From positions 429,466 through 493,465 of the forward strand of contig JAHNZQ020000010.1 in NCBI GenBank assembly GCA_019155205.2: 64,000 bases of DNA, read 5' to 3'. The first letter of the stretch is position 1, and every line of letters begins with the position of its first letter. Both the position numbers and the translations under genes were made by a program. The notes under the pieces were generated by a model. That model was not told the DNA's origin and did not search any database. It saw only the letters and a list, made by a program, of their open reading frames with translations. The stretch is from Gracilaria vermiculophylla (lineage: Eukaryota; Rhodophyta; Florideophyceae; Gracilariales; Gracilariaceae). Positions 61,087 through 64,000 of the stretch are shown here, in pieces.

Positions 61087-62666
61087 TGGAACGGCTGTAC
61101 GGTTGCAACTTGATCGCTTGCCGTCCGTGCACGCCATGACATGAGCAGTTTGGCAAGTCACCATGAAAAGGTTTCGCGTTCTTCTTCCTCATGATGTGGA
61201 GCACACAACACTCTCGATCACCCAAATGCTCTCGTGGCACATACCCACGATCGAGGCCAAGGTGCGTCGTTGCGCATAGGTGCAGTGGAGAATGATAGCG
61301 ATATCTTGCTGTTGTTGGAAGAGCCGTGGTCATGACGTCATAGGCAGCTTTTATCCAAGCCGCTTTCATATTCTCCCAGAGCAGTTGTTGTACCTCCCGC
61401 AAAGAGGAAGAAGAGAAACTCTATTGCATGGTGAACTCTGTGTCTGGTTGAAGGACGACGTTAATAGAATAATAACTTACACACAACACGCGAAAGACAT
61501 TCAAGAACAAAATGTATTTCTATCTTAACATTATGCAGTAAAGACTTGTAGAGGCGATAGACGTGTTGAGAGGGTAACGCGCTATTTACTGAAAGTGAAA
61601 GCAGAGCTATCGCGAGACCAGTGCAGCAGACAGCGCCAAGATTGACAACGAGCCTACACACCTCTGACATTGTCCAAAGCTTTGTCAGAACAAAACAAAG
61701 GCTACGAGCAGCTCTATGGAGTGCTTTGTTCGCAACACAGTGCACGTTGGTATCACGTCCTTGTTCTCTACGCTGACAAACTGACGCCAAGGCGACGGAT
61801 AGCCTTGCTGGGCGCAGACTGGAGCACGTGAGCTCCAAAGTGTAGGAGCATCTGTCGGAATTTGAGATCGAAGCCGAACCTAGAAAGCAAACACGAAGGG
61901 GATTCGATAAGCATAGCCCCGAATGTACTCGTTTTAGGTTTTGAATCTCTCGAATGTCCATTGACAAAAGTCCAGCTCTCTATCAACCTGATGAATACCA
62001 CTTTTGCTTTTGGGTGCATTCTCAGTTCCATTCTCGAGAGAAAGTATGGTGCCGCAATCAGTTGAACGGCACCAAACGTTGGTTCAGAAAGCCAACCATA
62101 TCGATGCAACTTGCTTTTCGTCGGCGCGCGTCTAAAATCTGATGAGACACAGAAACGGACTTGAACTGCTCGCCTTTTTGCCATTCCCGCGGACTCTGTG
62201 TGTCCGTAAACTCACATGAGCGATCGGCACGTCGAGAGCCGTTCCAGACTCGGGACGTTACTAAACACGCCAAGATGATTGCTCCGCTTGGCGATCGCCA
62301 TCGCGAATCATAAGGGAAACGTCGCTAAAAAGGCCTTCAAACTTTTTGCACATATGCAACAGGCCATGAACTAGTCACAGGAAGTAAACGCAAATCGGAG
62401 GGAGAGTATTATTACAAAGGCGTTTGCACCCACGATTCTCTAACGAATGCTGGTTGTGCTCTGACCTCGTTCTCCGGCCTCTTTCTTGTTCTTTTAGTGT
62501 TCTTCAAGGCAATGCTATCGTGATGCTCCCATCACATCATTGTCCATGACTTATTCTTCTTCCTTCTGTTTTATTGATCGTCTACGACAAATTGTGCACC
62601 TGTATTGTGGATACCGGTGAACGCAAAAGGGGGCGTCGGCACCTCTAAAAGTATCATAGTGAATAG
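61087..62666. other. Intergenic, no gene recognised
   Basis: About 1.6 kb, lower GC, short frames on both strands without domains. It marks the end of the GC-rich block. No RNA gene recognised. Confidence 0.5.
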
Positions 62667-63293
62667 TGGCACAGTCGCACTGCCCGATGCTTTACTGACT
62701 CCCATGCACGGATGGAAGCCCTACAGGGCAACTTGAAAACCCAATGCAGCACTCTGCAGCGGCTTGCACATTTACTCTGTTACTTGTCCCAACAATGCCA
62801 GGTCCACCTGTGTTGGGTGCCGAGTCACTGTGGATTCCAGCAGCATGACTTCGTTGATGCCTTGGCAAGGTCCGGACTTGGGCTGCCGCTGCAGGCGCAA
62901 ATATAAGTTCCAATCGACTGCGCTGATGTGAAGGCCCGCCTTAAAGGAGAGCGTAGCCGCCGCAGTATAGCCTCTCGGTGTGATTTGTTGGCCTACAGCG
63001 AGATCGAGGCTCGGAAGGCCGAGCTCACGCTCGCCCAGTTTTCTTCGAGCCTTGTACGGTCGCTGCATCCGGTTGCATCGTATATGGACGGAAAAACGAA
63101 ACGGTGCGAGTGTGGCGCCATCGTCAAGAAAGACGTTGAACACGTGCTGTTTCGATGTGCCCTGACCAACCAGTCCAGGAGGGACGAACTACCCCCGCCG
63201 GAGGAACGAAGAGGTAAGACGATAATAGAAATTGTTCCACAATGGCTGTCAAGATTTCTGGCCTTCTTAAAGAGAGAAAACAATGTTGAATAG
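62667..63293 (+). pseudogene. RNase H and C-terminal end of a non-LTR (LINE-type) retrotransposon
   Basis: One plus frame is open from 62667 except for a TAA at 62904-62906. The RNase H catalytic Asp is in RCFTDSHARMEALQ. The C-terminal RNase H signature is VHLCWVPSHCGFQQHDFVDA with its His and Asp. After the stop comes a Lys/Arg-rich linker and a CCHC-like motif, CECGAIVKKDVEHVLFRC, common at the C-terminus of LINE pol proteins, ending at a TAG/TAA near 63293. The reverse transcriptase and endonuclease parts are missing, which fits a 5'-truncated insertion. The RNase H and zinc-motif order is diagnostic; the clade cannot be named from this piece. Confidence 0.75.
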
Positions 63294-64000
63294 TTTTCCC
63301 AGCTTCTTGTAATAAAAGAAGCTGGGCCATATTAAAGAAGAAGTCGCACTGCACGCAGTGTAAAGCACATGACAAATGTCGCTGCAAGGAGATTAGTCGC
63401 AGCTGTACACATCGCAAAGCGACATTGTGTTTCCTCGACATGGAAACCCGTGCGATGGCGGACCATGTATTGTTTTCGCAGTGTTGGGGAAAGATGTTGG
63501 TCACCATCGTTTTTCACCCAATGCCCGTGAAACGATCACGACTGTGAATGAAAACGGAATAAGGGACAAGACGGTAAACATTACGAGTGTGTAATGTCGA
63601 CTCCCAAACAGATCAAGAGGGACTGCTCTCCTGCTTTTGGGTTTTGGTGCAAACAATGCCTACCATTGAGAACTCAGTAACCCACTGCGTGACGAAAATG
63701 AAAGCCGACAACAGCACGTTCCATCAATGTGCATGCCGTTTTCGCCTCCGTTGTACGTGTCGCATTGCGTAGAAATACATTGCGTGGCATGGTTCGACTT
63801 GAAACTGGCAGCAGTCCAATGATTCAACACATGGTTTGGAAGGGCAGTTGAAAGTTTGAGTGGAAGGCTGGCTGGCTGGCTGGCCGGCTGTCTTTTGCTT
63901 GGAACTCTGCTGACCAAAGACTACGCCGAAGACTGAAACACCATGAAATTATCGGTCAAGTGAGCGCGCCAAAGCGCGGTTCGCGGTGCACGACGCAGCG
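63294..64000. other. Intergenic to window end, no gene recognised
   Basis: Follows the LINE-type fragment. A short inverted repeat (agcttctt...aagaagct) lies near 63,300-63,325, and a (CTGG)n tetranucleotide tract near 63,868-63,888. No gene or poly-A tail clearly delimiting the insertion was found. Confidence 0.45.

Overview
The window is nuclear DNA from a eukaryote. It carries 80S ribosomal proteins with spliceosomal GT-AG introns, TBP, a 26S proteasome subunit, condensin II, an extended-synaptotagmin-like protein and a tRNA-Lys with an internal promoter. Most genes are intronless. A RUS-family protein and two proteins with Ser/Arg/Pro-rich, transit-peptide-like N-termini fit a photosynthetic lineage. 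An intron-poor, compact, transposon-bearing alga such as a red alga is my best guess, but that is inference and no single feature proves it.

The window has two halves. Positions 1 to about 20,400 are repeat-rich and moderate to low in GC, with no convincing intact host gene. They hold two decayed Ty3/gypsy retrotransposon copies in opposite orientations, an extra integrase tail, four copies of an LTR-like repeat, a broken Harbinger-type transposase, a Myb/SANT-like gene with one in-frame stop, a 1.29 kb non-autonomous Tc1/mariner-like element, and a 100-N gap bordered by inverted repeats. From about 20,500 onward the DNA is gene-dense. In order: RUS family protein (+), PHD-finger protein (-), RPS8 (+), RPN2/PSMD1 (+), RCC2-like (+), SMP-C2 protein (+), SDR oxidoreductase (-), spondin-N secreted protein (-), condensin II H2 (+), TBP (-), RPL24 (+), an unknown protein (-), a DUF4864-like protein (-), a BRSK/SNF1-type kinase (+), a glutathione-peroxidase-like protein (+), an Ala-rich helical-repeat protein (-), tRNA-Lys(CTT) (-), an amylosucrase-like GH13 protein (-) and a type I methionine aminopeptidase homologue (+). 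The last kilobase holds the RNase H end of a non-LTR retrotransposon.

GC rises strongly from about 47 kb to 60 kb, with triplet, hexamer and octamer repeats and long spurious antisense reading frames. In this block three enzyme homologues lack defining catalytic residues. The GPX-like protein has Asp at the peroxidatic Cys/Sec position, the GH13 protein has Gly at the nucleophile Asp position, and the MetAP has lost two of five metal ligands. A nearby kinase has DPM instead of APE. These putative pseudoenzymes are the most unusual content of the window.

Two divergent pairs share GC-triplet-rich intergenic DNA: PHD protein with RPS8, and TBP with RPL24. Both ribosomal protein genes have a tiny first coding exon (4 and 11 nt). 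I saw no multi-gene operon-like system, CRISPR array or rRNA. All identifications come from reading the sequence, and no database search was run.
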